From contig NZ_JACTVJ010000014.1 in assembly GCF_014493765.1 (NCBI RefSeq), forward strand, positions 277,288 through 341,287: DNA of 64,000 nt, read 5' to 3'. The notes beneath the pieces were generated by a model, which was not told the DNA's origin, did no database searches, and saw nothing but the letters and a program-made list of their open reading frames with translations. A program made the position numbers and the translations under genes. Source of the DNA: Streptomyces polyasparticus (lineage in GTDB: Bacteria > Actinomycetota > Actinomycetes > Streptomycetales > Streptomycetaceae). Below are positions 1-8,641 of this stretch, piece after piece (within the stretch, counting starts at the first letter, position 1; every line of letters begins with the position of its first letter).

Positions 1-905
1 ACGATCCCCTGCACCACCGGATAGTCCTTCTGCAGAATCGACTGCACGACGGTCGAGCCGAGCCCAGGCCAGGCGAACACGTTCTCCACCAGGACCGTCC
101 CCGCCACCAGGGACGACAGGAGCAGCCCGCCGAGGGTCAGCGTCGACGTGAGGGCGTTGGGCAGCGCGTGGCGGAGGTAGACGAGCCGGGGCCGCAGCCG
201 CTTCGCCCGTGCCGTACGGATGTGGTCGTCGGCGAGCACCGCCAGCATCTCCACGCGGCCGATCCGCGCCAGGACCGAGGCGGGCCCGATCGCGAGGGCA
301 AGGACCGGCAGGACATACGAGGAGGGCTCCCCGCGGCCCGCGACCGGCAGCCAGCCGAGCCGCACCCCGAAGACATACGCGAGCACCACGGCGAGCAGGA
401 ACTCCGGTACGACGGCGAGCACCACGCTCGTCGAGGTGAACGCGAGCTCGGCGCCCCGTCGCCGGCCGCCCCGGGTCAGGGCGGCCATCACCGTGCCGAG
501 GGGAACAGCCACCGCGAACGCGACCAGGAAGGCGAACCCCGCCAGCTCCAGGGTCGCCGGCAGCCGCTCCCCGATGGTCTGCGCCACCGGAAGGCCGCTG
601 ACGGTGGAGCTGCCGAAGTCACCGGTGAACACCCCGCCCAGGAAGCGCAGATACTGCTCCAGGAGCGGATCGTCGAGCCCGAGTTCCGCCCGCCGCGCCG
701 CCACCAGCTGCGGCGAGGCCGTCATCCCGAGCGCCGCGCGCACCGGGTCGCCGGGGATCAGGTGGATCATCAGGAACGCGGCCGAGAGGAGCACCCACAG
801 CGAGACGAGCAGCCGGGCCGCGCGGCGGGCGGCGAACACCGCCCACCGGTTGTCCCACCACCTGTAGGCCGCTTCAACTCTCTTGGGCAGAACGGCCGTT
901 GTCAT
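1..905 (-). CDS. Oligopeptide/dipeptide ABC transporter permease, DppB type (partial)
   Basis: This is an inner-membrane permease subunit of a peptide-class ABC importer. The start is the ATG that overlaps the TGA of the upstream binding-protein gene (ATGA), and the 3' end lies outside the window. The visible ~300 residues hold a short cytoplasmic N-terminus, a first membrane segment near residue 25, the family hallmark IHLIPGDPVRAALG, and the loop QYLRFLGGVFTGDFGSS. Several further membrane segments follow, then a stretch resembling the EAA loop that contacts the ATPase (RTARAKRLRP, then RHALPNAL). Length and order of motifs fit DppB/OppB. It is translated with the lipoprotein gene; the second permease and the ATPases are presumably beyond the left edge. 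The exact substrate cannot be told. Confidence 0.9.
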   Translation of the reverse strand, partial: MTTAVLPKRVEAAYRWWDNRWAVFAARRAARLLVSLWVLLSAAFLMIHLIPGDPVRAALGMTASPQLVAARRAELGLDDPLLEQYLRFLGGVFTGDFGSSTVSGLPVAQTIGERLPATLELAGFAFLVAFAVAVPLGTVMAALTRGGRRRGAELAFTSTSVVLAVVPEFLLAVVLAYVFGVRLGWLPVAGRGEPSSYVLPVLALAIGPASVLARIGRVEMLAVLADDHIRTARAKRLRPRLVYLRHALPNALTSTLTLGGLLLSSLVAGTVLVENVFAWPGLGSTVVQSILQKDYPVVQGI

Positions 906-2533
906 TGCCCTGCCCCGGCGTACATCCGGATCGAGGACGGCACGATCGCGCCCTGGGTGAGCCCGAAGCGGGCGTTCTTGCCGAAGACCGGTGCGACGGA
1001 GTTGTAGAACGGCACCGTGTCGACCTGCTTGATCAGCTCCTGCTCGGCCTTCATCCACAAGTCGCAGCCCGCTGTGCCGACTTCGCCCCCTGCCTTCTGC
1101 ACCGCCGCCTGGTACTCGGCGTTCTCGACCCCGGCGAAGTTGACGCCCTCGGGCGGCTTCGGCCCTGCCATGAACGGCACGAGCTGCGTGGGCGAGGAGA
1201 CGGCGACCGGGCCCATCGAGACATCCCAGTCACCGGAGCCGAACAGCGCGTTGTTGAGCGCCGGGCTGTCCACCGGCTTCAGGGTCACCTCGGCGCCGAG
1301 GCTCTGCCACTCCTTCTGCACGAGCTCGGCGCCCGCGGCCATCGTCGGCCCCAGCTGGGTGCCGTACAGGAGCGAGAGCTTGAGCTTCTTGCCGTCCTTC
1401 GTCCGTACGCCGCCGGCGCCGGCCTTCCAACCCGCCGCGTCCAGCGCGGACTTGGCCGCCGCCAGGTCGTACTGCGGTAGATTGCCGCCGACCGAGTCGC
1501 CCGTGCAGGCCCGGGGTTCGATGGTGACCATGCCCTGTGCGGGCCTCCCGGTGCCGTTGGTGATCACCTTGCCGATGTCGGACAGGTTCAGCGCCTGCAC
1601 CAGGGCGCGGCGCACCTTCTCGTCCGCGCCGGGCCTGCCGCCGTTCTGGTTGAAGAACAGCTCGCCCACCGGCGCCTGTACGTCGGCGTGGAAGAGCTTC
1701 TGCGCGCCGAGCCGCTTCTGCTCGGGCCCGATCACCGTCGCCGCGTTCAGCTCGCCCGAGAGCAGCAGGTTCGCGGCCGTGGACTCGTTAGGGATCACCC
1801 GGACCGTCACCTTGTCCGGCAGCCCCTTCGCCTTCGCGTCGAACTCGCCCGGCCCCCAGGCGTAGTCCTTGCGCCGCGTCAGCGTGTAGTGGTCGCCCGG
1901 GACGGCCTCGGTCAGCGTGAACATGCCGGTGCCGCTGTCCTTGCCGCCCTTGGTCAGGACCCCGCGGTCCTGCAGGCCCTTCCCGCAGGCGATGGGCACC
2001 GAGCCCGCGTTGCGCAGCAGGAAGGCGTCGGGTGCGCCGCTGGTCAGGCTGACCGTGCCCGCCTGGTCGTCGGCCTTCGCCTTCGTACCGGGCTGGATGT
2101 AGAGCCCCGCGAGCGGGGACTTGTTCTTCGGGTCGCCGATGTAGTCGATGTTCGCGGCGACATCGCTCGCGGTCAGCGGCGAGCCGTCGGAGCAGGTGAC
2201 ACCGGGGCGCAGCGTGAAGGAGGCGGTGGTGGTCGTCGCCTCCCACTTCCGCGCGATCCCCGCCACCGGCTCACCCCGCTCGTCGAGGTGGATCAGCGGG
2301 TCGTACAGGAAGCGGTTGACGCCGATCGCGATCGACATCACCGTCTGCGCCGGGTCGAGGGTGCCCGGGTCGGAGCCGTACGCGAGGGTGAACGTGCGGC
2401 CGTCCGCCAGCTCGCCCTCCTGCCCGCCCCCGGCGCCGCCGCCCGAGCCGCCGCACCCGCTCAGGACGAGCGCGCCCACCGCCATCAGCGGCAGGCCGTG
2501 CCCCGCGTATCTCCTGCTGGACCACGTGTTCAT
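902..2533 (-). CDS. Peptide ABC transporter substrate-binding lipoprotein, DppA/OppA family 5
   Basis: This is the extracellular solute-binding component of the same importer as the overlapping permease gene. I start at the ATG giving MNTWSSRRYAG because an excellent ribosome site (GGAGGTGGGG) sits just upstream; an in-frame ATG nine codons earlier has no such site. The N-terminus is a lipoprotein signal with lipobox LSGC followed by a Gly/Ser-rich linker. The mature part has the SBP_bac_5 layout: an early block TFTLAYGSDPGTLDPAQTV, then a region around WEATTTTASFTLRPGVTCSDG, where the family usually has its KWE.....yTFhLR..v.f.DG signature. About 543 residues is normal for the family. Ligand identity (peptide, nickel or opine) is not evident. 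Confidence 0.9.
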   Translation of the reverse strand: MNTWSSRRYAGHGLPLMAVGALVLSGCGGSGGGAGGGQEGELADGRTFTLAYGSDPGTLDPAQTVMSIAIGVNRFLYDPLIHLDERGEPVAGIARKWEATTTTASFTLRPGVTCSDGSPLTASDVAANIDYIGDPKNKSPLAGLYIQPGTKAKADDQAGTVSLTSGAPDAFLLRNAGSVPIACGKGLQDRGVLTKGGKDSGTGMFTLTEAVPGDHYTLTRRKDYAWGPGEFDAKAKGLPDKVTVRVIPNESTAANLLLSGELNAATVIGPEQKRLGAQKLFHADVQAPVGELFFNQNGGRPGADEKVRRALVQALNLSDIGKVITNGTGRPAQGMVTIEPRACTGDSVGGNLPQYDLAAAKSALDAAGWKAGAGGVRTKDGKKLKLSLLYGTQLGPTMAAGAELVQKEWQSLGAEVTLKPVDSPALNNALFGSGDWDVSMGPVAVSSPTQLVPFMAGPKPPEGVNFAGVENAEYQAAVQKAGGEVGTAGCDLWMKAEQELIKQVDTVPFYNSVAPVFGKNARFGLTQGAIVPSSIRMYAGAGQ

Positions 2534-2753
2534 GCGGATCCCCACCTCCGAGGCTGCCAACCGTGATGCCGGGAAGGTAGGGCAGAACGCGCGGCCGGCT
2601 CTTCGTCGGCCGCACCAAGGAGAGGCGGGGGTGTTCGTCGCCTGCGACGAATGCCGCGCCAGGCGAGGGGGGCGAGAGCCGTGCCCTCAAGTCCGCTGTC
2701 CGCAGCGTGAGATGGCGTTGCCGCGGACCGGGATCCGTGCCAGCATCCGCGCC

Positions 2754-2801
2754 ATGCCGCGTCAGCTCATTATTGGCTGCAGCGTGCCGGCACCGAGGTG
2801 A
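2754..2801 (+). CDS. Putative 15-residue leader peptide (MPRQLIIGCSVPAPR)
   Basis: A short open frame ends 43 bases before a strong intrinsic terminator that itself lies just ahead of an ACT-domain gene. It carries two consecutive ATT isoleucine codons, which are very rare in this genome style, preceded by CTC Leu and followed by GTG Val. Tandem rare codons for a regulated amino acid are the hallmark of ribosome-mediated attenuation, known for actinobacterial ilvB, leuA and trp leaders. No clear ribosome-binding site is visible. Translation is inferred only. Confidence 0.4.
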   Translation: MPRQLIIGCSVPAPR

Positions 2802-2844
2802 TCAGGAGGCCACGCCTCCGACGACCGCCCACCGCCCGCACGCA

Positions 2845-2878
2845 GACCTCTCGCATCCGCGAGGGGTCTTTTTGTTTT
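2845..2878 (+). terminator. Intrinsic terminator acting as probable attenuator
   Basis: A 10-bp stem (GACCTCTCGC pairing with GCGAGGGGTC, one wobble, 4-nt loop) is followed by TTTTTGTTTT. A U-tract this clean is unusual for a Streptomyces-type genome. It lies between the putative leader peptide and the ATG of the ACT-domain gene, so it would block transcription of that gene unless relieved. A second hairpin (GGAGG, CCTCC arms at 2806-2820) upstream could take part in alternative pairing. Confidence 0.75.
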
Positions 2879-2914
2879 CCGGCCCGATCCGCCCGATACG
2901 AGGAAGCGCCCGCC

Positions 2915-3175
2915 ATGACGTCAGTAGAACCGCTGCCGGAGAACCCGGCCTCCCGGCTCACCGTGACCCTCCGCGACACCCGCGAAGGCCTGGGCCGGAT
3001 CGTGTCGACCCTGCGCTCGGTGCCGGTGAGCGAGCTGACCTACCGAGTGTCCGAGGACACCCGCGCCACCGCCGAAATCGTCCTCGCACCGGCCGACGCA
3101 CCCAGGGCGCGCCGCAGGCTGCACCGGATGGTGGACGTCCTCGCGGTCACCGAGGCGACCACGAGGACTCCGTAA
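2915..3175 (+). CDS. Stand-alone ACT-domain protein, IlvM/IlvN-like
   Basis: A small protein of 86 residues. After a dozen N-terminal residues it shows an ACT-like pattern: beta strand SRLTVTLRDTREGLGRIVSTLR, a second strand ELTYRVSEDTRATAEIVLAP, then an amphipathic helix RRRLHRMVDVLAVTEA. The ending is like that of acetolactate synthase small subunits of the IlvM class (also ~87 residues). ACT domains usually bind amino acids. There is no synthase large subunit nearby. The upstream leader with Ile/Val codons and terminator suggests control by branched-chain amino acids. I assign the fold with moderate confidence and no specific partner. The ATG is chosen because upstream in-frame codons lie inside the terminator. 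Confidence 0.65.
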   Translation: MTSVEPLPENPASRLTVTLRDTREGLGRIVSTLRSVPVSELTYRVSEDTRATAEIVLAPADAPRARRRLHRMVDVLAVTEATTRTP

Positions 3176-3213
3176 AAGAGGATTCCGTAAGACTCCGCAA
3201 GAGGGGGGCGGGC

Positions 3214-4164
3214 TCAGCTCCTGCGCCGGGCCGCCTCGTACAGGACGACGCCCGCCGCCACACCGGCGTTCAGGGACTCGGCACCACCGGGCATCGGGAT
3301 GCGCACGAGGTAGTCGCAGGTCTCGCCGACCAGGCGGGACAGGCCCTTGCCCTCGCTGCCGACCACGATCACGACCGGGCCGCCGAGCGCCTCCAGGTCA
3401 CCGACCTTGTGCTCGCCGTCGGCCGCGAGACCGACGATCGTCAGGCCCGCCTTCTGGTACGCCTCGAGCGCGCGCGTCAGGTTGGTGGCACGGGCCACGG
3501 GCGTACGGGCCGCGGCACCGGCCGAGGTCTTCCAGGCGCCGGCCGTCATACCGGCGGCGCGGCGCTCGGGCACGACCACACCGTGACCGCCGAAGGCGGA
3601 GACGGAGCGGACGACCGCGCCGAGGTTGCGCGGGTCGGTGACGCCGTCGAGCGCGACGATCAGCGGGTCGTCGCCCACGTCGAAGGCCGCGGCGGCCAGG
3701 TCCTCGGGGTGCGCGTACTCGTACGCCGGGACCTGGAGCACCATGCCCTGGTGGTTGAGCCCGTTGGTCATCCGGTCGAGCTCGGGCCGCGGCGCCTCCA
3801 TCAGGTGGATGCCGCCGCGCTCCTGCGCGAGGCTCAGGGCGTCGCGTACGCGCTCGTCGTTGTCGATGAACTGCTGCACGTACAGCGTCGTCGCCGGCAC
3901 GCCGTCGCGCAGCGCCTCGTACACGGAGTTGCGCCCCACGACCAGCTCCGACTGCCCCTTGCCGCCGCGCCGTGCGATGGGCTTGCGGGCGGCCTGCTTG
4001 GCCTTGGCGTTGGCGATGCGGTTCTTCTTGTGCTTCTTGCGCATCTCCGCGGGCGGCGTCGGACCCCTGCCCTCCAGGCCGCGGCGCCGCTTGCCACCGC
4101 TGCCGACCGTCGCACCCTTCTTGTTGCTGGTGCGACGGTTCCTGCGCTGGCTGTTCCCGGCCAT
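3214..4164 (-). CDS. rlmB: 23S rRNA (guanosine-2'-O-)-methyltransferase, TrmH/SpoU family
   Basis: The enzyme methylates the 2'-O of a 23S rRNA guanosine (Gm2251 class) using SAM. Residues 1-75 form a very basic tail ([18 protein letters not shown]) typical of actinobacterial RlmB. Residues ~76-150 form the SpoU substrate-binding domain ([16 protein letters not shown]). The SPOUT domain follows with all three motifs: [17 protein letters not shown], then [15 protein letters not shown], then [19 protein letters not shown]. Length (316) is standard. cysS lies 87 bp upstream in the same direction, and the pair is a common actinobacterial arrangement. The start ATG gives [11 protein letters not shown], the usual N-terminus. 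Confidence 0.93.
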   Translation of the reverse strand: MAGNSQRRNRRTSNKKGATVGSGGKRRRGLEGRGPTPPAEMRKKHKKNRIANAKAKQAARKPIARRGGKGQSELVVGRNSVYEALRDGVPATTLYVQQFIDNDERVRDALSLAQERGGIHLMEAPRPELDRMTNGLNHQGMVLQVPAYEYAHPEDLAAAAFDVGDDPLIVALDGVTDPRNLGAVVRSVSAFGGHGVVVPERRAAGMTAGAWKTSAGAAARTPVARATNLTRALEAYQKAGLTIVGLAADGEHKVGDLEALGGPVVIVVGSEGKGLSRLVGETCDYLVRIPMPGGAESLNAGVAAGVVLYEAARRRS

Positions 4165-4251
4165 GACCTACCTGTTTCTACGTCTGCGAAGCATGAAGTT
4201 CGTATATGCAGTGTGCCGCCCGGTCGACCGGGCGGCACATCTAGCGCTTGA

Positions 4252-5652
4252 TCAGCGAGGACCGAGGGTCCAGCGCGGACCGTCGGGGCCGTCCTCGATG
4301 ACGAGTCCCGACTGGTTGAGCTGATCGCGGATGGCGTCCGCCGCGGGCCAGTCCTTACGGGCCCGCGCCGACTCCCGCTGCTGGAGGACCAGGCGTACGA
4401 GGGTGTCGACCACTCCGTGCAGGTCCTCGCCCCGGTCGCTCTCGCCGGCCCAGTGCGGGTCGAGCGGGTCCAGACCGAGGACGCCGAGCATGGCGCGCAC
4501 TTCGGCGAGCCGCGCGATGGCCGCTTCCTTGTCGTCGGCGGCGAGGGCGCTGTTGCCCTGGCGGACCGTGGTGTGCACGACGGCGAGCGCCTGCGGCACC
4601 CCGAGGTCGTCGTCCATGGCCTCGGCGAACGCGAGCGGCACCTCGGCCGCGGGCTCGACCGGGCCCCCGGCCTTCTCGACCACGCGCTGCACGAAGCCCT
4701 CGATCCGGGCGAACGCGGACTCGGCCTCGCGCAGGGCCTCCTCGCTGTACTCGATCATCGAGCGGTAGTGCGGGGTGCCGAGGTAGTAGCGCAGCACGAT
4801 CGGACGCCAGCGCTGCACCATCTCGCTCACGAGGACCGAGTTGCCGAGCGACTTCGACATCTTCTCGTTCGCCATGGTCACCCAGGCGTTGTGCAGCCAG
4901 TACTTGGCGAACTCGTCGCCGTACGCCTTGGCCTGGGCGATCTCGTTCTCGTGGTGCGGGAAGATCAGGTCGAGCCCGCCGCCGTGGATGTCGAACGCGC
5001 TGCCCAGGTACTTGTGGGCCATCGCGGAGCACTCCAGGTGCCAGCCGGGACGGCCGCGGCCCCAGGGGGTCTCCCAGCTGGGCTCCCCGGGCTTCGCCGC
5101 CTTCCACATGGCGAAGTCCCGCGAGTCCCGCTTGCCGGTCTCCCCGTCGGCGGACGGCTGCAGCAGGTTGTCCAGCTCCTGGTTGGAGAGCTCCAGGTAG
5201 CCGGGGAAGGACCGCACGTCGAAGTAGACGTTGCCCTCGGACTCGTACGCGTGCCCGCGCTCGATGAGCCCGCGCATCATCTCGACCATCTCGGTGATGT
5301 GGCCGGTGGCGCGCGGCTCGTACGTGGGCGGCAGGCAGCCGAGCGCCTGGTAGCCGTCGTTGAACGCGCGCTCGTTCTCGTACCCGATCGACCACCAGGG
5401 CCGGCCCTGCTCGGCGGCCTTGGTGATGATCTTGTCGTCGATGTCCGTGACATTGCGGATGAACGTCACGTCGTAGCCGCGGTACGTGAACCAGCGGCGC
5501 AGGATGTCGAAGTTCAGCCCCGACCTGATGTGCCCGATGTGCGGGGCGGCCTGCACGGTCGCGCCACACAGGTAGATCGAGACGCAGCCCGGCGTGAGCG
5601 GGATGAAGTCACGGATCTGCCGGGCGCTGGTGTCGTACAGGCGAATAGTCAC
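4252..5652 (-). CDS. cysS: Cysteinyl-tRNA synthetase
   Basis: A class I aminoacyl-tRNA synthetase charging tRNA-Cys. The GTG start giving VTIRLYDTSARQ yields 466 residues, the normal actinobacterial length; longer in-frame extensions do not resemble the family. Visible signatures are the zinc ligand in LCGATVQ, the HIGH motif in PHIGHIRSGLNF, the zinc-site segment GWHLECSAMAHKYLG with GGGLDLIFPHHENE, and the KMSKS loop in NEKMSKSLGNS. The C-terminal part is the DALR-like helical anticodon region. It probably forms an operon with rlmB downstream. The ribosome site is weak, so start confidence is lower than product confidence. Confidence 0.95.
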   Translation of the reverse strand: MTIRLYDTSARQIRDFIPLTPGCVSIYLCGATVQAAPHIGHIRSGLNFDILRRWFTYRGYDVTFIRNVTDIDDKIITKAAEQGRPWWSIGYENERAFNDGYQALGCLPPTYEPRATGHITEMVEMMRGLIERGHAYESEGNVYFDVRSFPGYLELSNQELDNLLQPSADGETGKRDSRDFAMWKAAKPGEPSWETPWGRGRPGWHLECSAMAHKYLGSAFDIHGGGLDLIFPHHENEIAQAKAYGDEFAKYWLHNAWVTMANEKMSKSLGNSVLVSEMVQRWRPIVLRYYLGTPHYRSMIEYSEEALREAESAFARIEGFVQRVVEKAGGPVEPAAEVPLAFAEAMDDDLGVPQALAVVHTTVRQGNSALAADDKEAAIARLAEVRAMLGVLGLDPLDPHWAGESDRGEDLHGVVDTLVRLVLQQRESARARKDWPAADAIRDQLNQSGLVIEDGPDGPRWTLGPR

Positions 5653-5731
5653 GACATCAAGGGTAGTGGGCGCAGGGCAGTGCCCCGCGACCGTTCGGGG
5701 GCCGCGGGACAAGTTTGTGATACTGGCCGGC

Positions 5732-6136
5732 TCAGATCCGCCCGACGACCTTGACCGGCGTGACCCGCACGACCACGCGAGGGGCATCCTGGGCGGAGGC
5801 CGGGTTGAAGTCGGCGTACTTCTTGCCGACGTACTTCATCGCCAGCTCGTCGATCAGCTCCTGACCGCCCTCTTCCGTCATCGCGGCGGTGCCGCGGATC
5901 TCGGCGTAGGTGTACGGGGCGTCGAAGGGCTGCACGACGATGCTGAGCCGCGGGTCGCGGTCGAGGTTCTTCTCCTTCTGCCGCCCCCGCGTGGTCGAGA
6001 ACAGAATGTCGTCTCCGTCCCGCTTCACCCACACCGGCGACAGCTGGGGGCTGCCGTCGGGCTGGATGGTGGCCACGGTGATGAAGACGGGGGTGTCGAG
6101 CAGGCGCTTGAGGTCTTCGGAGAGTTCGGCGGACAT
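5732..6136 (-). CDS. PPOX-class F420/FMN-dependent oxidoreductase
   Basis: A 134-residue split-barrel flavin/deazaflavin-binding protein. The N-terminal helix is followed by TPVFITVATIQPDGSPQLSPVWVKRDGDDILFSTTRGRQKEKNL, which matches the actinobacterial TIGR03618-type PPOX class (F420-dependent enzymes). The later segment YTYAEIRGTAAMTEEGGQELIDELAMKYVGKKY is also typical. Such proteins reduce unsaturated substrates such as biliverdin or nitro compounds with F420H2; the substrate here is unknown. It stands alone between cysS and a repeat-filled spacer. Start ATG has an upstream purine-rich site (GGAGGCAACCC). Confidence 0.85.
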   Translation of the reverse strand: MSAELSEDLKRLLDTPVFITVATIQPDGSPQLSPVWVKRDGDDILFSTTRGRQKEKNLDRDPRLSIVVQPFDAPYTYAEIRGTAAMTEEGGQELIDELAMKYVGKKYADFNPASAQDAPRVVVRVTPVKVVGRI

Positions 6137-6228
6137 GGGTTGCCTCCAGGGTGGTTCGGTTCACTCGTTGACTCCGCAACGACTACCCGAACCGCCCCTT
6201 GCCATCCAAGGCCCCGCGCCGCCCTACG

Positions 6229-6346
6229 GGGGGCAGGGGGCGGAGCCCCCGCTTTGGCCCCGGGTGCGGGGGCAGGGCGGCGAGCCCCCGCCTCGCCCGG
6301 GTGCGGGGGTGCAGGGGGCGGAGCCCCCGCCTCGGCCCGGGTGCGG
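6229..6346. repeat. Three tandem ~38-bp hairpin units
   Basis: Three degenerate copies of a GC-rich unit, each holding the small inverted repeat GGGGGCGGAGCCCCC (or a close variant) followed by a cgcctcggcccgggtgcg-like tail. They fill much of the PPOX-ispF spacer, beside a larger inverted element. They may act as an intrinsic terminator or may be remnants of slippage; no protein is supported here. Confidence 0.7.
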
Positions 6347-6357
6347 GTTCGCTGCTG

Positions 6358-6509
6358 CCTGCGGCGGGCCTCTTCCCCCACCCCGCCCCTTCCCGAAACT
6401 GGGGGCTTCGCCATATCCAGCCCCTGCGGCGCTTGAGCAGATCCGAGCGAAGCTCGGATGCCGGGGTCCGGGGCGAAGCCCCGGTTTCGGGAAGGGGCGG
6501 GTAGGGGAA
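6358..6509. repeat. Head-to-head copies of a dispersed intergenic hairpin element
   Basis: The forward copy (6415-6501) matches 53916-54002 over 87 bases with only two differences. It contains hairpin ATCCGAG/CTCGGAT (6441-6459) and hairpin CCGGGGC/GCCCCGG (6468-6484). A reverse partial copy at 6358-6412 pairs with 6472-6509 as a near-perfect ~38-bp inverted repeat, so the whole region could fold into one long cruciform or a strong bidirectional terminator downstream of ispF. The two differences between forward copies are a compensatory base-pair change in hairpin 1. Confidence 0.85.
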
Positions 6510-6513
6510 AAAG

Positions 6514-7026
6514 TCAGCCCCGAACCACCAGCGCCGTCGCGATCGCGGCCAGACCCTCACCGCGCCCGGTGAAGCCCAGACCGTCCGACGTGGCCGCGGA
6601 CACCGAGACCGGAGCCCCGACCGCCGCCGACAGCACCTTCTCCGACTCCGCCCGCCTCTTGCCGATCTTCGGACGCAGGCCGACGACCTGAACCGCCACG
6701 TTCCCGATCGAGAAGCCCGCATCGCGCACGATCCGTGAAGCCTCCGTCAGGAGCGTGACCCCCGAGGCCCCCGACCACTCGGGCCGCCCCGTACCGAAGT
6801 GCTGCCCCAGATCCCCGAGCCCCGCCGCCGAGAACAGCGCATTGCACGCCGCATGCGCCACGACATCCGCGTCCGAGTGCCCTTCGAGCCCCGGCCCGGA
6901 GCCCTCCCACAGCAGCCCGCCGACCCACAGCTCCCGGTCCTCGTCGGCCGAGAAGGCATGGATGTCCGTACCGATCCCCACCTGCGGCAGCCGCATCCCG
7001 GCAGCTCCCGACGTCTCAGAACCCAT
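6514..7026 (-). CDS. ispF: 2-C-methyl-D-erythritol 2,4-cyclodiphosphate synthase
   Basis: The fifth enzyme of the MEP isoprenoid pathway, making MEcPP with release of CMP in the cytosol. The characteristic beginning GIGTDIHAF carries the metal-binding Asp and His, and [18 protein letters not shown] carries the conserved HSDAD block. The C-terminal [15 protein letters not shown]-like segment is the usual end. The start ATG ([10 protein letters not shown]) has AGGAGG upstream and lies inside the end of ispD, with an 11-bp overlap, so the two genes are translationally linked. Length 170 is normal. Confidence 0.95.
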   Translation of the reverse strand: MGSETSGAAGMRLPQVGIGTDIHAFSADEDRELWVGGLLWEGSGPGLEGHSDADVVAHAACNALFSAAGLGDLGQHFGTGRPEWSGASGVTLLTEASRIVRDAGFSIGNVAVQVVGLRPKIGKRRAESEKVLSAAVGAPVSVSAATSDGLGFTGRGEGLAAIATALVVRG

Positions 7027-7777
7027 CGTTCTTCCTCCTGCGCGCAAGCACGGCCTCGGCGAGCACCAGATCCAGCGGACGCGTCACCTTGAACGCCTCC
7101 TCGTGCCCGGGCACCACGACCACCGGCAGCCCCAGCTGCTCGACCATCGAGGCGTCATCCGTGACGTTCTCCGTCACCGTCGCGTGCGCCCGTACGAGGG
7201 TCGCCCGGTCGAAGCCCTGCGGGGTCTGCACCGCACGCAGCCGCGCACGGGCGGGAGTGGCGAGGACCGGCTCGGGTCCGCCGTCCGCGGAGGGCTCGAC
7301 CTCCTTGACCGTGTCGGCGAGCGGCAGCGCGGGAACGACGGCGACCGCCCCGTCCCGTACCGCCTCGATCACCGCGTCGACCGTGTCCACCGGCACCAGC
7401 GGCCGGGCGGCATCGTGCACGAGCACGGTGTCGTAGCCGGGCGGCAGCGCGTCGATACCGGCCCGCACGGAGTCCTGGCGGTTCTCACCGCCGGGCACGA
7501 CCAGGAAGTCCGTGCGCTCGGGCAGCGTGTGCGCGTCGAGCAGCGACTTGACCTCGGCGGTGCCGTCCGCGGGCGCGACCACCACGACCAGGGAGACGGC
7601 CCGTGAGTTCGCCATCGCGCGTACGGCGTGGATGAGCATCGGCGTACCGCCGAGCGTGCGCAGCGCCTTCGGGGCACCGGGACCGAGGCGCACTCCGCGG
7701 CCTGCCGCAGGGATGACCGCGGCGGTACGGGCGGCGCCGGGCGCACTCGGGGGAGCTTGAGTCGTTTCGTCTGACAT
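7016..7777 (-). CDS. ispD: 2-C-methyl-D-erythritol 4-phosphate cytidylyltransferase
   Basis: This enzyme transfers CMP to MEP in the MEP isoprenoid pathway. Signature blocks are [21 protein letters not shown] (nucleotide-binding loop with the Arg and Lys), [11 protein letters not shown] and [10 protein letters not shown]. It overlaps ispF, as in many actinobacteria. The start is uncertain: ATG at 7777 ([11 protein letters not shown]) gives 253 residues, ATG at 7813 gives 265; neither has a strong ribosome site. carD lies ~350 bp upstream in the same direction. Confidence 0.92.
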   Translation of the reverse strand: MSDETTQAPPSAPGAARTAAVIPAAGRGVRLGPGAPKALRTLGGTPMLIHAVRAMANSRAVSLVVVVAPADGTAEVKSLLDAHTLPERTDFLVVPGGENRQDSVRAGIDALPPGYDTVLVHDAARPLVPVDTVDAVIEAVRDGAVAVVPALPLADTVKEVEPSADGGPEPVLATPARARLRAVQTPQGFDRATLVRAHATVTENVTDDASMVEQLGLPVVVVPGHEEAFKVTRPLDLVLAEAVLARRRKNDGF

Positions 7778-7813
7778 CAGGTCCGCGTTCAGGTTTGTGT
7801 CCTCGGGGGACAT

Positions 7814-8158
7814 GGGTATGGCCACACCGTGCCGGGCACGACGCCTTGACCGCGACCCCTTCCGTGACACGCGGTCGAGTACCTGGGCGCCAGTGCCCGG
7901 GCCCGGCACTTGTATGTCCGGCCGGGGGTCCGGGGGTTGTCCCCCGGGATACTGCAGCCGGAGCGGGGAGCATCCGTCGGCGTACGCGCAGTGTCGTGCG
8001 CACGTTTTCGCAAACGCCGACAAGCATGCCGCAGTGCCCGGCGGCACGGTCTGGGACCGGCCAGCGGGCACCGCGGCATCATTGTGCAGGTCGCAGCAGT
8101 CTTACGACCTGTAGGGGCGATCAGCGATCCGGATCATTGATCCCCCCGACTCTTTGCG
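7814..8158. other. carD-ispD spacer, no gene seen
   Basis: About 345 bases without a convincing coding frame. A hairpin with 7-bp arms CCGGGGG/CCCCCGG (7930-7947) could be a terminator for carD or part of the ispD leader. The rest shows no promoter or repeat that I can defend. Confidence 0.5.
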
Positions 8159-8641
8159 TCAGGACGCGAGGACCTCGTCGAGCAGGGCCTCGGCCTTGTC
8201 CTCGTTGGTGTTCTCCGCGAGCGCGAGCTCGCTGACCAGAATCTGGCGCGCCTTGGCGAGCATGCGCTTCTCGCCGGCCGAAAGGCCGCGCTCGCGCTCA
8301 CGACGCCACAGGTCACGCACTACCTCGGCGACCTTGATGACATCGCCCGAAGCGAGCTTCTCGAGATTCGCCTTGTAACGCCGGGACCAGTTGGTGGGCT
8401 CTTCGGCATACGGTGCACGAAGCACCTCGAAGACCCGGTCGAGTCCGTCCTGACCGACAACGTCGCGCACGCCGACGAACTCCGCATTGTCCGCTGGCAC
8501 ACGAACAGTCAAGTCGCCCTGGGCGACCTTCAGCACCAAGTAGGTCTTGTCCACGCCTTTGATCTGGCGAGTTTCGATGGCCTCGATCAGCGCGGCCCCG
8601 TGATGGGGATAGACCACGGTGTCGCCAACCTTGAACGTCAT
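8159..8641 (-). CDS. carD: CarD-family RNA polymerase-binding transcription factor
   Basis: An essential-type global regulator that binds the RNA polymerase beta subunit and stabilises open promoter complexes. Residues 1-60 form the RNAP-interaction (Tudor-like) domain, beginning [25 protein letters not shown]. The C-terminal helical DNA-binding domain holds the [12 protein letters not shown] and [22 protein letters not shown] blocks seen in mycobacterial CarD, including the conserved Trp that wedges the -10 region. Length 160 is normal. It is the first gene of the minus-strand carD-ispD-ispF order. Confidence 0.96.
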   Translation of the reverse strand: MTFKVGDTVVYPHHGAALIEAIETRQIKGVDKTYLVLKVAQGDLTVRVPADNAEFVGVRDVVGQDGLDRVFEVLRAPYAEEPTNWSRRYKANLEKLASGDVIKVAEVVRDLWRRERERGLSAGEKRMLAKARQILVSELALAENTNEDKAEALLDEVLAS

